DNA of 64,000 nucleotides from Mucilaginibacter terrigena (GCF_004168255.1 NZ_SEWG01000001.1:62001-126000); one strand, 5' to 3'; numbered from the stretch's first letter, positions 17,033 to 26,785 are shown. Program-made: numbers and translations. The notes: generated from the letters alone by a model not told the origin.

Positions 17033-17492
17033 ATGAAAAAATTACTGTATGTATTCATCTTAGCAGGAGCCTTAGCATCAACTCGGGCTGCAGCCCAAAC
17101 CACATCAATTTCCCTAAAGGCGAGTTGTCAAAAACCGATAACCATACCGGCGATGTTTGGCTTACCGAATTGAACAAAGCTGATACCGTTATCGACGTTG
17201 CATTAGCTACTGCCACCTTTGCGCCCGGCGCAAAGCTCGACTGGCACATCCATCCGGCAGGGCAGATACTAATTATAACTGATGGTACCGGCTATTCCCA
17301 GGAGAAGGGTAAAGCCATCCGGGTAGTACATAAAGGTGATGTAATAAAATGTGTGCCGGGGGTAGCGCACTGGCATGGCGCATCTCCAAAATCTGCTTTA
17401 CCTACATTGCCGCAAGCACAAAGGGCGCGGTAAACAAAACCCAATGGCTGCAGCGCGTAACCGATGCCGAATATAACAGCGCGAATAAATAA
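17033..17492 (+). pseudogene. Secreted cupin protein interrupted by two frameshifts
   Basis: ATG 17033 opens a signal peptide (MKKLLYVFILAGALASTRAA) that reaches a stop within 30 codons. The correct frame resumes near 17113 (FPKGELSKTDNHTGDVWLTEL) and carries a cupin core with metal-ligand His residues (LDWHIHPAGQILII, GVAHWHGASP), then is lost again near 17398. In the third frame the normal C-terminus follows (TYIAASTKGAVNKTQWLQRV and onward to TAA 17490-17492). Each break is repaired by adding one T to a TTT run. Either the gene is newly broken or the sequence has two homopolymer errors; the intact flanks favour the latter. Confidence 0.8.
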
Positions 17493-17509
17493 ACTAACTA
17501 AAATAAATT

Positions 17510-18019
17510 ATGAAAAAAGCACTTATCGCATTGTTGCTATGCATAGGCATAGTACAACTATCAAACGCCCAGGCTAAATTACCGGGCACGGCCACCGCAG
17601 GCACAACGAAAGAAGAACAGGAGATCCTTGATCTTTCTAAAACTAAATGGCAATGGATGGCCGATAAAAATGTGGATGCCTTAAAAGGACTGTTTGATGA
17701 TAAGTGTGTATTTGTACACATGGGCGGCAGTTGGGGCAAAACCCAGGAACTGAATACCATTAAAGGAGGCTTTATCTGGTATAAAAAAGCAGAGGTGTAC
17801 GGCGCTTCGGTAAATATTTTTGGCAATACCGCTATCCTGTTGAATGATATCGACCTGCTGGCTGTTGTTGGCGGCAACGAAGTTGTGCATGCTTTTATGG
17901 TGACAGAAGTTTACCTTAAAGAAAACGGCAAATGGAAAATGGGCTCGCTCACTTTTTCTACCTTGCTAAGGCCGGTTAAAATGAATGGTGGCAGCCAGCC
18001 ACAAGCACCTCAACACTAA
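17510..18019 (+). CDS. Secreted SnoaL/NTF2-like protein (DUF4440 type)
   Basis: 169 residues. The signal peptide MKKALIALLLCIGIVQLSNA is followed by Q. The mature domain has the NTF2-like pattern: helix EEQEILDLSKTKWQWMADKNVDALKGLF, strand CVFVHMGGSWGKTQEL, and C-terminal strands NTAILLNDIDLLAVV, VVHAFMVTEVYLKENGKWKMGSLTFSTL. A His-rich tail ends QAPQH. It is probably a periplasmic ligand-binding or isomerase-like protein. It lies 17 bases after the cupin and 17 before the Tat-exported aldo/keto reductase in the same operon. Confidence 0.85.
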   Translation: MKKALIALLLCIGIVQLSNAQAKLPGTATAGTTKEEQEILDLSKTKWQWMADKNVDALKGLFDDKCVFVHMGGSWGKTQELNTIKGGFIWYKKAEVYGASVNIFGNTAILLNDIDLLAVVGGNEVVHAFMVTEVYLKENGKWKMGSLTFSTLLRPVKMNGGSQPQAPQH

Positions 18020-18036
18020 CATCAAAAGCAGCAGAT

Positions 18037-19155
<1,119 letters not shown>

Positions 19156-19175
19156 TAAAATTAACCTAAATTAAT

Positions 19176-19979
19176 ATGAAAAAGGTATTGTTATTAGCCA
19201 TCGCTGCGTTTATGTATGCGCCTTTATTTGCACAGCATAGCCTGGAAAAATTATGGGAATCAGATTCGGTCACCATCAAAGGGCCGGAGTCTGCACTTTT
19301 TGAAGCGATATCAAAATCGCTCTATGTATCCAGTATGGGTTCAGGTTCGGTAGTCCGGTTAGATTTACAGGGCAAAGTTATCAAAGCCGATTATGTAACC
19401 GGCCTTAATTCTAACAAAGGCTCGGCCATTTATAAGGGTATGTTTTACACTGCCGAAACTGCCGCGGTAGCTGTGATAGACATTGCTACAGGAAAGGTTG
19501 TTAAACGCATCCCAATTGAAGGTGCCGGAATGCTGAACGACCTGGCTGTAAATGCAAAAGGTGTAATTTACGTAAGCGATACACGTACCGGGAAGTTTTA
19601 CAGCATTGAGAACGATAAACCAACCTTGTACCTTGAGGGTGTGCCGGGGGCTAACGGCATATTATGCGTTGGTACCGATGTGTATGTGGTAGGATCGGCT
19701 GTGTTCCAAAAAGTAGATGTAAATAAACACGTAACAACAATTGCAGATGGGTTTGAGAATGGCCTTGATGGTATAGTAATGATATCTAAAGACGAGTTCA
19801 TCCTAAGTAATTACACCGGCATACTGTATTACGTAAAAGCCGATGGGACAAAACAGGTACTATTAGATACCCGTGCCGGCAAAATCATGGCAAACGATAT
19901 CAGTTACGATAGCAAAACCAAAACGCTGTACGTGCCATCGTTTCGTACTAATCGCATTATCGCGTATAAAGTTAAATAG
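19176..19979 (+). CDS. Secreted SMP-30/gluconolactonase-like beta-propeller
   Basis: 267 residues. The signal peptide MKKVLLLAIAAFMYAPLFAQ is followed by repeated propeller blades, each with a short strand pair and turn (ESALFEAISKSLYVSSMGSGSV, MLNDLAVNAKGVIYVSDTRTGK, GLDGIVMISKDEFILSNYTG, ANDISYDSKTKTLYVPSFRT). The spacing fits an SMP-30/gluconolactonase-like region. Such proteins are lactonases or ligand binders; catalytic residues cannot be assigned with confidence. It is the fifth gene of the AraC-controlled operon and probably acts in the periplasm with the exported reductase. Confidence 0.82.
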   Translation: MKKVLLLAIAAFMYAPLFAQHSLEKLWESDSVTIKGPESALFEAISKSLYVSSMGSGSVVRLDLQGKVIKADYVTGLNSNKGSAIYKGMFYTAETAAVAVIDIATGKVVKRIPIEGAGMLNDLAVNAKGVIYVSDTRTGKFYSIENDKPTLYLEGVPGANGILCVGTDVYVVGSAVFQKVDVNKHVTTIADGFENGLDGIVMISKDEFILSNYTGILYYVKADGTKQVLLDTRAGKIMANDISYDSKTKTLYVPSFRTNRIIAYKVK

Positions 19980-20002
19980 GGCACTTGTTATTTAGCAACG
20001 GA

Positions 20003-20602
20003 GTGAAAAATACGTTTTTATTATTTTTAATAATTGCTTTTTGCGGCATAACAGCCTGCTCAATCGCGCAAACGCCACCTGAAGGTAAAGTGTTGATCGT
20101 GTACCTGTCGCGCACTAATAATACCAAAGCGATAGCCCAAATCATACACAATGAGGTAGGAGGCAGGCTTGTTTCGTTAGAACTGTTTAAACCATACCCC
20201 GAAAATTACAGGGCTATTGTTGACCAGGTGGTGCATGAAAACGAAACTGGTTTTTTACCGCCGCTGAAAACCAAAATAGACAGCATAGATAAGTACGACA
20301 TGGTGTTTGTCGGTTTCCCTACCTGGGGTATGAAACTGCCACCACCCATAAAAAGCTTCTTAAAACAATATAACCTTAGCGGCAAAACCATTATACCCTT
20401 CAACACCAATGCAGGTTATGGCATAGGCAGCACTTTTAATACTGTAAAAGAATTGTGTCCTAAAAGCAATGTATTAGAGGGCTTTACCACCAAAGGCGGC
20501 GTTGAACGGGATGGTGTACTATTTGTAATGAAAGACGAAAAGGAAACGCAGGCACGGGCAGAGGTGAAGGAGTGGTTGCAAAGGATAAAGGTGGTGAAAT
20601 AG
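20003..20602 (+). CDS. Lipoprotein flavodoxin
   Basis: 199 residues from the GTG at 20003. An N-terminal signal (LLFLIIAFCGITAC) ends in a lipobox Cys, followed by a flavodoxin domain: VLIVYLSRTNNTKAIAQII is the FMN phosphate loop, then DMVFVGFPTWGMKLPPPIKSFL and IPFNTNAGYGIGSTFNTVKEL. GTG 20003 keeps the 10-24 base spacing seen between the other genes of this operon and puts a Lys at position 2; a TTG at 19985 is the alternative, and no ATG is available. It may carry electrons to the exported reductase, which is an inference. Confidence 0.82.
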   Translation: MKNTFLLFLIIAFCGITACSIAQTPPEGKVLIVYLSRTNNTKAIAQIIHNEVGGRLVSLELFKPYPENYRAIVDQVVHENETGFLPPLKTKIDSIDKYDMVFVGFPTWGMKLPPPIKSFLKQYNLSGKTIIPFNTNAGYGIGSTFNTVKELCPKSNVLEGFTTKGGVERDGVLFVMKDEKETQARAEVKEWLQRIKVVK

Positions 20603-20612
20603 CGGATATAAT

Positions 20613-20638
20613 GTAGGGACGAGATACTTCGCGTCTCT
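20613..20638. repeat. Short hairpin repeat (GTAGGGACGAGAT...CGCGTCTC type)
   Basis: GAGATAC and GCGTCTC (20621-20637) flank a TTC loop and form an imperfect hairpin preceded by GTAGGGAC. Similar short palindromes are common between genes in Bacteroidota and Cyanobacteria. It lies between the lipoprotein flavodoxin and ddl and may end the operon. Confidence 0.5.
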
Positions 20639-20702
20639 GAAAAATATTCCTTTATATCCCCTAAATTCTCCATCCAACATCCCCATATTCAAAATCAAAA
20701 AC

Positions 20703-20710
20703 TATCTTTG
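20703..20710 (+). promoter_or_regulatory. -7 promoter box of ddl
   Basis: TATCTTTG is a full match to TAnnTTTG and ends 6 bases before the ddl ATG, so the transcript would be leaderless or nearly so. No clear TTTG -33 box is seen. Confidence 0.5.
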
Positions 20711-20716
20711 GCTATC

Positions 20717-21706
20717 ATGAAAACCATAAACGTAGCCCTTTTGGCCGGTGGCTTTACCGGCGAGTACGAAGTATCTATCAACAGCGCTAAAAATATTGCC
20801 GCCAGTTTGGATGCAAGCAAATACAAGGTTTATACCATACTGATAAACCGACACAACTGGGTTTACGAAACCGATGGCCGGGCTATCGATATTGATAAAA
20901 ACGACTTTAGCCTTACCCTAAATGGTGAAAAGATAAAATTCGGTTTCGCGTTCATCACCGTTCATGGCACCCCCGGCGAGGATGGTAAGCTGCAAAGCTA
21001 TTTCGACCTGGTAGGTATCCCTTACAATACCTGCGATGCTACCACATCGGCCATAACCATGAACAAGGCCTACACCAAGGCTATTGTAAATGGCATCCAT
21101 GGGCTGCATGCCGCAAAATCTATCCAACTGCACCAGCGCGATGGGCACGATACCGCCAACATCGCCTCAGCATTAAAGTTCCCGCTGTTCATCAAGCCAA
21201 ATAACGGCGGCAGCAGCGTGGGCATGAGCAAGGTTTACAACGTTGCTGGCCTGCACGATGCCATTGAGAAAGCTTTTAAGGAAGATAACCAGATCCTGAT
21301 TGAAGAGTTTATAAAGGGCCGCGAGTTTAGTATCGGCATTGCCAGGCTGCATGGCAAAATTGTAGTGCTGCCCGCAACAGAGATCATCAGCTCTAAAGAC
21401 TTTTTTGATTATGAAGCTAAGTACACCCCCGGCGTTTCGGAAGAAATTACCCCCGCCGACCTGCCCGAAGCCAAAAACCACGAGATAGCCGATATTGTAA
21501 CCCAAATTTACCTGCGCTTAAATTGCCGCGGTATGGTGCGGATAGATTTTATCCTGTTGGAGGGTACGCAGGAGTTCTACTTCATTGAGGTGAATACCAC
21601 GCCGGGCCAAAGCGCCAACAGCCTGATACCGCAACAGGTGAGGGCAATGGGTATGAACGTGACCGACTTTTACGGGCAACTTATCGATGGAACGATCCAC
21701 GCTTAG
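20717..21706 (+). CDS. ddl: D-alanine--D-alanine ligase
   Basis: 329 residues of the ATP-grasp D-Ala-D-Ala ligase family. Visible landmarks are the N-terminal VALLAGGFTGEYEVSINSAK (GG and ExxVS), TVHGTPGEDGKLQSYFDLVG, the ATP-grasp stretch PLFIKPNNGGSSVGMSKV, and the metal-binding C-terminus FYFIEVNTTPGQSANSLIPQQ. It joins two D-alanines for the peptidoglycan stem in the cytoplasm. ATG 20717 matches the family start; a TTG three codons upstream was rejected. It has its own promoter box and is a single-gene unit before an AraC regulator. Confidence 0.95.
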   Translation: MKTINVALLAGGFTGEYEVSINSAKNIAASLDASKYKVYTILINRHNWVYETDGRAIDIDKNDFSLTLNGEKIKFGFAFITVHGTPGEDGKLQSYFDLVGIPYNTCDATTSAITMNKAYTKAIVNGIHGLHAAKSIQLHQRDGHDTANIASALKFPLFIKPNNGGSSVGMSKVYNVAGLHDAIEKAFKEDNQILIEEFIKGREFSIGIARLHGKIVVLPATEIISSKDFFDYEAKYTPGVSEEITPADLPEAKNHEIADIVTQIYLRLNCRGMVRIDFILLEGTQEFYFIEVNTTPGQSANSLIPQQVRAMGMNVTDFYGQLIDGTIHA

Positions 21707-21709
21707 CGA

Positions 21710-21903
21710 GGTGTCCCACTAAATATTTATAGCAATATTAAATTTACATAAAACATTGTAAATAAGGTAATTGTAATTTTAAAAAATCCTTTTTTAATTA
21801 ATGTCCAACTTTAAATAAACGCCGTAATTTTTTGTTTATAAATAACTTGTGCTTTTTTGCGTGGGTGTCCCACTCGTTTCTGAATGGGACAGAATGGGAC
21901 ACC
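21710..21903. repeat. GTGTCCCA / TGGGACAC repeat cluster
   Basis: GGTGTCCCACT occurs at 21710-21720 and 21864-21874. The inverted form AATGGGACACC is at 21893-21903, directly preceded by another GAATGGGACA (21882-21891), giving two tandem 10-bp copies. The outermost copies form 11-bp terminal inverted repeats with one mismatch around an AT-rich core. It could be a small non-autonomous element or an upstream regulator array for the AraC gene at 21948. Nothing coding lies inside. Confidence 0.6.
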
Positions 21904-21913
21904 CCGATAAAAC

Positions 21914-21943
21914 TTTGCATTTAGTTTGAATTTTGTAACTTTG
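21914..21943 (+). promoter_or_regulatory. Consensus promoter of the AraC gene
   Basis: TTTG (21914-21917), an 18-base spacer and TAACTTTG (21936-21943) match the Bacteroidota -33/-7 consensus fully. The ATG follows after only 4 bases, so the mRNA is probably leaderless. Confidence 0.7.
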
Positions 21944-21947
21944 CCTT

Positions 21948-22850
21948 ATGGCAACTACAGAAACGATAGAAGATTTTTACAGGCAGAAATTTAATTACCT
22001 GCCGGATAACCTTGGGCAGGAGATAGGGCACTTTAACGTTTTCTGTTTGGAGGATTGTTACGCGCCCGGAGCCAAACCAATTGTTTATACCCGCAGGGAT
22101 TTCTATAAGATCAGCCTTATTCGTGGTAAGCATGTGGTACATTACGCCGATAAAAGTATTGAGGTTGACGGCGCAACGCTTATCTTTTTTAACCCTAACG
22201 TTCCCTACACCTTCGAGCATAAAAGTGAAAACCCAACGGGTTCGTTCTGTATCTTTAAAGAGGCTTTTTTTACCGATGCCATACGGTCTAATGTGCATGA
22301 ACTGCCCATGTTCGCCTTATCCGGCAGGCCAACCTATACCCTTAACCAGCAACAGGACGAGTATGCCAGCCAGATCTTCAAAAAGATGCTGGACGAGATC
22401 AATTCCGATTATCGCTTTAAATACGACCTGCTGCGCAACTACGTTACCGAGTTAATGCACTATGCGTTAAAGCTGCAGCCACAGGAAACCATCTACCAGC
22501 ACCCCGACGCAAATTCGCGCATCACATCGGTATTTACCGAACTGCTGGAACGCCAGTTCCCGATAGAGACGCCGTCGCAACGCTTTAACCTGCGATCGGC
22601 CAAGGACTTCGCCGATAGGCTGTCGGTTCATGTGAATCACCTGAACAGGGCCATACGCCAAACCACCGGCAAAACCACTACCGACCATATTTTTGAGCGC
22701 CTGACCAGTGAAGCCAAGGCTTTACTAAGGCACACTAACTGGAACGTATCGGAAATTAGCTATAGCCTGGGCTTTGAGGAGCCCTCTCATTTCAATAATT
22801 TTTTCAAAAAACAAACCAGTTCAACGCCGTCATCTTTCAGATCTGTTTGA
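21948..22850 (+). CDS. AraC family transcriptional regulator
   Basis: 300 residues. The N-terminal cupin-like domain (YTRRDFYKISLIRGKHVVHYADKS, ATLIFFNPNVPYTFEHK) is followed by a C-terminal double helix-turn-helix (about 200-300) ending WNVSEISYSLGFEEPSHFNNFFKKQTSSTPSSFR. It is upstream of, and co-oriented with, an SDR gene 63 bases away, which is its likely target. The GTGTCCCA cluster immediately upstream may be its own binding site. Effector unknown. Confidence 0.9.
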   Translation: MATTETIEDFYRQKFNYLPDNLGQEIGHFNVFCLEDCYAPGAKPIVYTRRDFYKISLIRGKHVVHYADKSIEVDGATLIFFNPNVPYTFEHKSENPTGSFCIFKEAFFTDAIRSNVHELPMFALSGRPTYTLNQQQDEYASQIFKKMLDEINSDYRFKYDLLRNYVTELMHYALKLQPQETIYQHPDANSRITSVFTELLERQFPIETPSQRFNLRSAKDFADRLSVHVNHLNRAIRQTTGKTTTDHIFERLTSEAKALLRHTNWNVSEISYSLGFEEPSHFNNFFKKQTSSTPSSFRSV

Positions 22851-22901
22851 ATTATGTAATTATTTGTTTGAATGGCGCAAACGCTTAGGGTGCGTGTGTT
22901 T

Positions 22902-22909
22902 TAATTTTG
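22902..22909 (+). promoter_or_regulatory. -7 box of the SDR gene
   Basis: TAATTTTG is a full match to TAnnTTTG, 4 bases before the SDR start codon. No good -33 box is visible at the usual distance, consistent with an activator-dependent and leaderless transcript. Confidence 0.5.
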
Positions 22910-22913
22910 TAAT

Positions 22914-23771
22914 ATGCAAAACATCAATATTACGAACAATACAAAAACATGGTTTATTACAGGCGCATCTAAAGGGTTGGGGCTAAGCCTGGTAAAGCAA
23001 TTGCTTGCTGCCGGGCAAAATGTTGCAGCCACATCGCGCCACCTTGCCAATCTGGTTATTGCCGTGGGCTCAACCGCCGATAATTTCTTACCTATTGAGG
23101 TAGACCTTACTAACGAAGATAGCGTGGGCTGCGCACTTCATCAAACAAAAAAAACCTTCGGCCGCATAGATGTAGTGATAAACAATGCCGGTTATGGCAT
23201 TGGCGGCAGTATCGAGGAACTTACCGATAAAGAAACCCGCGATAGTTTCGATGTAAATGTGTTTGGTACCATAAATGTTATCCGGATGGTAATGCCATAT
23301 ATGCGCTACCAGCAAAGCGGCCATATCATTAATATAGCATCTATTGCAGGTATTGCAGGCAACACCGGTTGGGCGGTTTACTCGGCTACCAAATTTTCGG
23401 TAGTTGGCCTGTCAGAGGTATTGGCGCAGGATGTTAAATCATTCGGCATAAAGGTTACAATTGTTGCACCCGGTGCATTCCGCACCAGTTTTTTAACGCC
23501 CGAATCGCTGACTTTAGCAAAACACCCTATTGATGATTACCGGGAGGTAAGGGAAATGCACACCCGCTATCAACAGATGGACGGCAGCCAGGCCGGCGAC
23601 CCTGAAAAAGCCGTTGAAGCAATTATAAACGTAGCAAACCAGGATAACCCGCCATTGTACCTGTTGCTGGGCGACGATGCTTACGACCGCGCCATGACCA
23701 AACTAATCAGTTTGGAAAAGGAAATTCGCCTTAACGAGGAGTTGAGCAGATCGATGGCCTACAGCGCATAA
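22914..23771 (+). CDS. Short-chain dehydrogenase/reductase (classical)
   Basis: 285 residues. The cofactor motif TGASKGLG is at residues 16-23, NNAG at 90-93, and the catalytic Tyr156 and Lys160 are in VYSATK with Ser143 in NIASIAG. The R following VAATS (residue 41) suggests NADPH use. It belongs to the large oxidoreductase SDR group often found with AraC regulators in this phylum. It probably reduces a small carbonyl compound and is likely controlled by the AraC gene just upstream. Confidence 0.93.
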   Translation: MQNINITNNTKTWFITGASKGLGLSLVKQLLAAGQNVAATSRHLANLVIAVGSTADNFLPIEVDLTNEDSVGCALHQTKKTFGRIDVVINNAGYGIGGSIEELTDKETRDSFDVNVFGTINVIRMVMPYMRYQQSGHIINIASIAGIAGNTGWAVYSATKFSVVGLSEVLAQDVKSFGIKVTIVAPGAFRTSFLTPESLTLAKHPIDDYREVREMHTRYQQMDGSQAGDPEKAVEAIINVANQDNPPLYLLLGDDAYDRAMTKLISLEKEIRLNEELSRSMAYSA

Positions 23772-23840
23772 ATTTACTTAACAGATAGAATGAACATCAC
23801 TTCTATCTGAACAACGCGGCACATTCTCTGTTGCAGCTAT

Positions 23841-24476
23841 ATGGATTTCACAATTGAACTGGAAGATATCATTAGTATGGTGATGTCTGTAATATGCGGG
23901 GGCATTATAGGCTTCGAACGGGAGTACAAAAACAAGTCGACAGGGTTTAGGACAATTGTGCTGATAACACTTGGCTCAACCATATTTACCATTGTATCAA
24001 GGCATGGAGTAGGTACCGACGACAGGATCTCGGCAAATATTATTACCGGGATAGGCTTTATAGGCGCCGGTGTTATTTTTAAGGACAGGATGTCGGTAAT
24101 GGGATTAACCACCGCTGCGGTGATATGGACGGCAGCAGCCATAGGCATGACAACCGGTATCGGCTATCACTCGCTGGCATTTGTGTTTACAATTATCACA
24201 CTGGCCATATTGGTATTAGTAGATAAGGTGGAGTTCCTGATAGGGAACATGAACAAAAGTAAGATGCTTAACATTAGCTTTAGCAGCGCCGATATAACCC
24301 AGTTGCAAACACTTGAAGAAATGATGAAAAAGCACCGGCTTAAAAGTAAGCGTATCGAAGTATTTAAAAACGAGGAAGTACTTTGCGTTGTGTTGCAGAT
24401 AACGGGTATAAAAAAGAACGTTGACCTGTTAAGCGAAGAAATGGTGAACATGCCCGAAATAAAAAACTTCCATTAA
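23841..24476 (+). CDS. MgtC/SapB family membrane protein
   Basis: 211 residues. The N-terminal membrane domain has about five helices with the family signatures GGIIGFEREYKNKSTGFRTIVLI, GIGFIGAGVIFKD and GLTTAAVIWTAAAIGM, followed by a soluble C-terminal ACT-like region (about 140-211). MgtC-type proteins affect magnesium homeostasis or modulate ATP synthase, but function in Bacteroidota is not established. It stands alone between the SDR and a zinc alcohol dehydrogenase. Confidence 0.93.
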   Translation: MDFTIELEDIISMVMSVICGGIIGFEREYKNKSTGFRTIVLITLGSTIFTIVSRHGVGTDDRISANIITGIGFIGAGVIFKDRMSVMGLTTAAVIWTAAAIGMTTGIGYHSLAFVFTIITLAILVLVDKVEFLIGNMNKSKMLNISFSSADITQLQTLEEMMKKHRLKSKRIEVFKNEEVLCVVLQITGIKKNVDLLSEEMVNMPEIKNFH

Positions 24477-24569
24477 GCATGAGATGATTATTACAACAAT
24501 ATTACACGATTAGATATATAATCTGCTGATATTAGTATAACGAAAAACTAAACAACAAAAACCAAAAAC

Positions 24570-25613
24570 ATGATACCAGTAAAAGGATATGCGGCGCAAG
24601 ACCCGCAAACCGACCTTGCCCCGTGGAGCTTTGAGCGCCGCGAAGTTGGCCCGCACGATGTGCAGTTTGATATATTATTTTGCGGTGTATGCCACTCGGA
24701 CCTGCACCAGATCAAGAACGACTGGTTTCCGGGGATCTTCCCGATGGTACCGGGGCACGAAATTGTTGGCCGCATTGTAAAGGTGGGCGACCATGTAAAA
24801 AACTTTAAGGTAGGCGACCTTGCGGGTACCGGCTGTATGGTAGACTCGTGCCAGGTGTGCGAAAACTGCAAGCAGGACCTGGAGCAGTATTGCCTGGAGG
24901 GAAGCACCCAAACCTACAACAGCTACGAGCGCGACGGCAAAACACCAACCTATGGCGGCTACAGCAACAGCATTGTAGTGCGCGAGGAGTTTGTATTACA
25001 TATTTCAGAAAAACTTGACCTTGCCGCTACAGCGCCGCTTTTATGCGCCGGTATTACCACCTATTCGCCGCTTAGGCACTGGAAAGTTGGTAAAGGCCAT
25101 AAACTGGCAGTGCTTGGTTTAGGCGGCCTGGGCCACATGGCTGTTAAATTTGGCGTTGCCTTTGGCGCCGAGGTTACTGTATTAAGCACCTCGCCTAAAA
25201 AGGAAGAAGATGCTAAAAAACTGGGTGCACATCACTTTGTGGTTACCACCGACCCTGAACAAATAAAAGCCGCGACCGGCACTTTCGATTTTATACTGGA
25301 TACCGTATCTGCCGAGCACGATTTTAATATGTACCTGAGCCTGTTACGCACAGATGGTACCATGATCTGCGTAGGCGTACCCTCCGAGCCGGCAAAAATA
25401 GCTGCGTTTAGCCTGCTTGGCGGGCGTAAAAGCCTTGCAGGTTCGGGTATTGGCGGCATTGCCGAAACCCAGGAAATGCTTGATTTCTGTGCCGAGCACG
25501 GTATTGTTTCAGACATCGAGATGATCGATATTAAAGACATCACAAAATCATACGAACGCATGGAAAAGGGCGATGTACGTTACAGGTTTGTAATAGATAT
25601 GGCAACGCTGTAA
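24570..25613 (+). CDS. Zinc-dependent NAD(P) alcohol dehydrogenase
   Basis: 347 residues of the medium-chain dehydrogenase family, cinnamyl-alcohol/YahK type. Catalytic zinc ligands are Cys41, His63 and Cys159 (CGVCHSD, PGHEIVG, APLLCAGITTYSPL). The structural zinc site is Cys94, Cys97, Cys100 and Cys108. The cofactor loop is GLGGLGH at 183-189. It reversibly oxidises primary alcohols or reduces aldehydes, usually with NADPH in this subgroup. It is a single-gene unit with a terminator behind it. Confidence 0.95.
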   Translation: MIPVKGYAAQDPQTDLAPWSFERREVGPHDVQFDILFCGVCHSDLHQIKNDWFPGIFPMVPGHEIVGRIVKVGDHVKNFKVGDLAGTGCMVDSCQVCENCKQDLEQYCLEGSTQTYNSYERDGKTPTYGGYSNSIVVREEFVLHISEKLDLAATAPLLCAGITTYSPLRHWKVGKGHKLAVLGLGGLGHMAVKFGVAFGAEVTVLSTSPKKEEDAKKLGAHHFVVTTDPEQIKAATGTFDFILDTVSAEHDFNMYLSLLRTDGTMICVGVPSEPAKIAAFSLLGGRKSLAGSGIGGIAETQEMLDFCAEHGIVSDIEMIDIKDITKSYERMEKGDVRYRFVIDMATL

Positions 25614-25632
25614 AAGGCATTACATAAAACGG

Positions 25633-25664
25633 AAGGCGGGTGATCTGAAAGGGTTACCCGCCTT
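25633..25664 (+). terminator. Intrinsic terminator after the alcohol dehydrogenase
   Basis: AAGGCGGGT (25633-25641) pairs with ACCCGCCTT (25656-25664). The T-run is short (TTTATCG), so it may be weak. Confidence 0.7.
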
Positions 25665-25712
25665 TATCGTTTGCAAAATATTTATATTTTTGTGCGAAGC
25701 ACCTAAATTGCA

Positions 25713-26216
25713 ATGACAATTAAAACCATTATCACCTTTAAAGAATACCTGAAACTAATGTATTATCTTACTTATAGAAAAGGTTGGACCATCTATGTAA
25801 GTATAATAGGTTTAGTGATGTTTATAACAGGGATCTTAAGTTTGCTAAACATATCCGATTTACAAGCAGACCCAACTTTCGCGCTGTTTTTCGGAGCGTT
25901 TGCAGTTATTTTTCTGCCCATTTCCATATATTTTTCGGCCAAAAAGAATTTTTCTTCCAATAAAAGGCTACAGGAGGAGATAGAATTCGAATTTGCGGGC
26001 GATAAAATGACTGTGAAAGGAAGTAGTTTTAGTTCTGAATTAGGGTTAAACGAAGTTTTTAAAATTGAAGAGATAAAACAATGGTTCCTGATCTACCAAA
26101 GTAAGCAAACCGCTAATTTTATATCCAAGGCCAATTTAAGCGAGCAGCAAATAAACGAACTGCGGGGGATATTTAAAGGGCTGACAGGCGTAAAAATTAA
26201 ATTGAAACGCTCATAA
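25713..26216 (+). CDS. YcxB-like membrane protein
   Basis: 167 residues with two transmembrane helices (about 26-47 and 57-77) and a cytoplasmic C-terminal domain of beta strands (IEFEFAGDKMTVKGSSFSSEL, VFKIEEIKQWFLIYQSKQTANFISK) resembling the YcxB-like domain. Function unknown. It is followed after 9 bases by another membrane protein gene and may be cotranscribed with it. Confidence 0.7.
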   Translation: MTIKTIITFKEYLKLMYYLTYRKGWTIYVSIIGLVMFITGILSLLNISDLQADPTFALFFGAFAVIFLPISIYFSAKKNFSSNKRLQEEIEFEFAGDKMTVKGSSFSSELGLNEVFKIEEIKQWFLIYQSKQTANFISKANLSEQQINELRGIFKGLTGVKIKLKRS

Positions 26217-26225
26217 CCTATTGCA

Positions 26226-26687
26226 ATGCAAACTGAAACCTCCAAAAGCCTTGTCCCAACCATAGTCATTACCACCCTTATAGCCGGTACATTAGATGGC
26301 CTGGCGGCAGTATTTATACTTGCGCACGGGCAGGCTGCTATGGTATTCAGGTACATTGCCAGCGCTGTGTATGGAAAAGAAGCTTTTGCAGGTGGCACAA
26401 GTATGATCTGGATAGGTGTGGCTTTCCACTATTTGATAGCGGCCGCGTTTGCTGTATTTTTTTCGATGATATATAGCGTTGTACCTGCTGTAAGGAAAAG
26501 CATGCTGTTGGTTACGGTACTCTACGGCACCTTTATTTGGGCGGTAATGAACCTGCTGGTGTTGCCGCTTACACAGGTTGCCAATACCATCACCCTAACA
26601 GGTGCCATCAAAAACATCCTGATCCTGATAATTTGCGTAGCATTGCCGATTGTTTATATGCGATACAGGCATGAGCACGCGAAGTAA
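26226..26687 (+). CDS. Four-helix membrane protein, unknown
   Basis: 153 residues with four predicted transmembrane helices (about 10-30, 58-82, 90-112, 120-142) and a short charged tail (RYRHEHAK). The segment TLDGLAAVFILAHGQAAMVFRYIASAVYGKEAF is reminiscent of YagU/DUF1440-like proteins, but I do not claim the family. It is likely in an operon with the YcxB-like gene upstream. Confidence 0.68.
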   Translation: MQTETSKSLVPTIVITTLIAGTLDGLAAVFILAHGQAAMVFRYIASAVYGKEAFAGGTSMIWIGVAFHYLIAAAFAVFFSMIYSVVPAVRKSMLLVTVLYGTFIWAVMNLLVLPLTQVANTITLTGAIKNILILIICVALPIVYMRYRHEHAK

Positions 26688-26785
26688 GTAAGGTTATAAA
26701 ACAAAAGCGGATACCCCCTAAAGGTTATACATTTTTTTATATTTTAAACTCCTCGTTACCCAACGGAGGACGGGGGGCTTCGCCT

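Noticed and set aside
22081..22455. 124-codon plus-strand frame overlapping the AraC gene
   Set aside because: Second-frame shadow; the AraC frame has family motifs throughout and a matching promoter.
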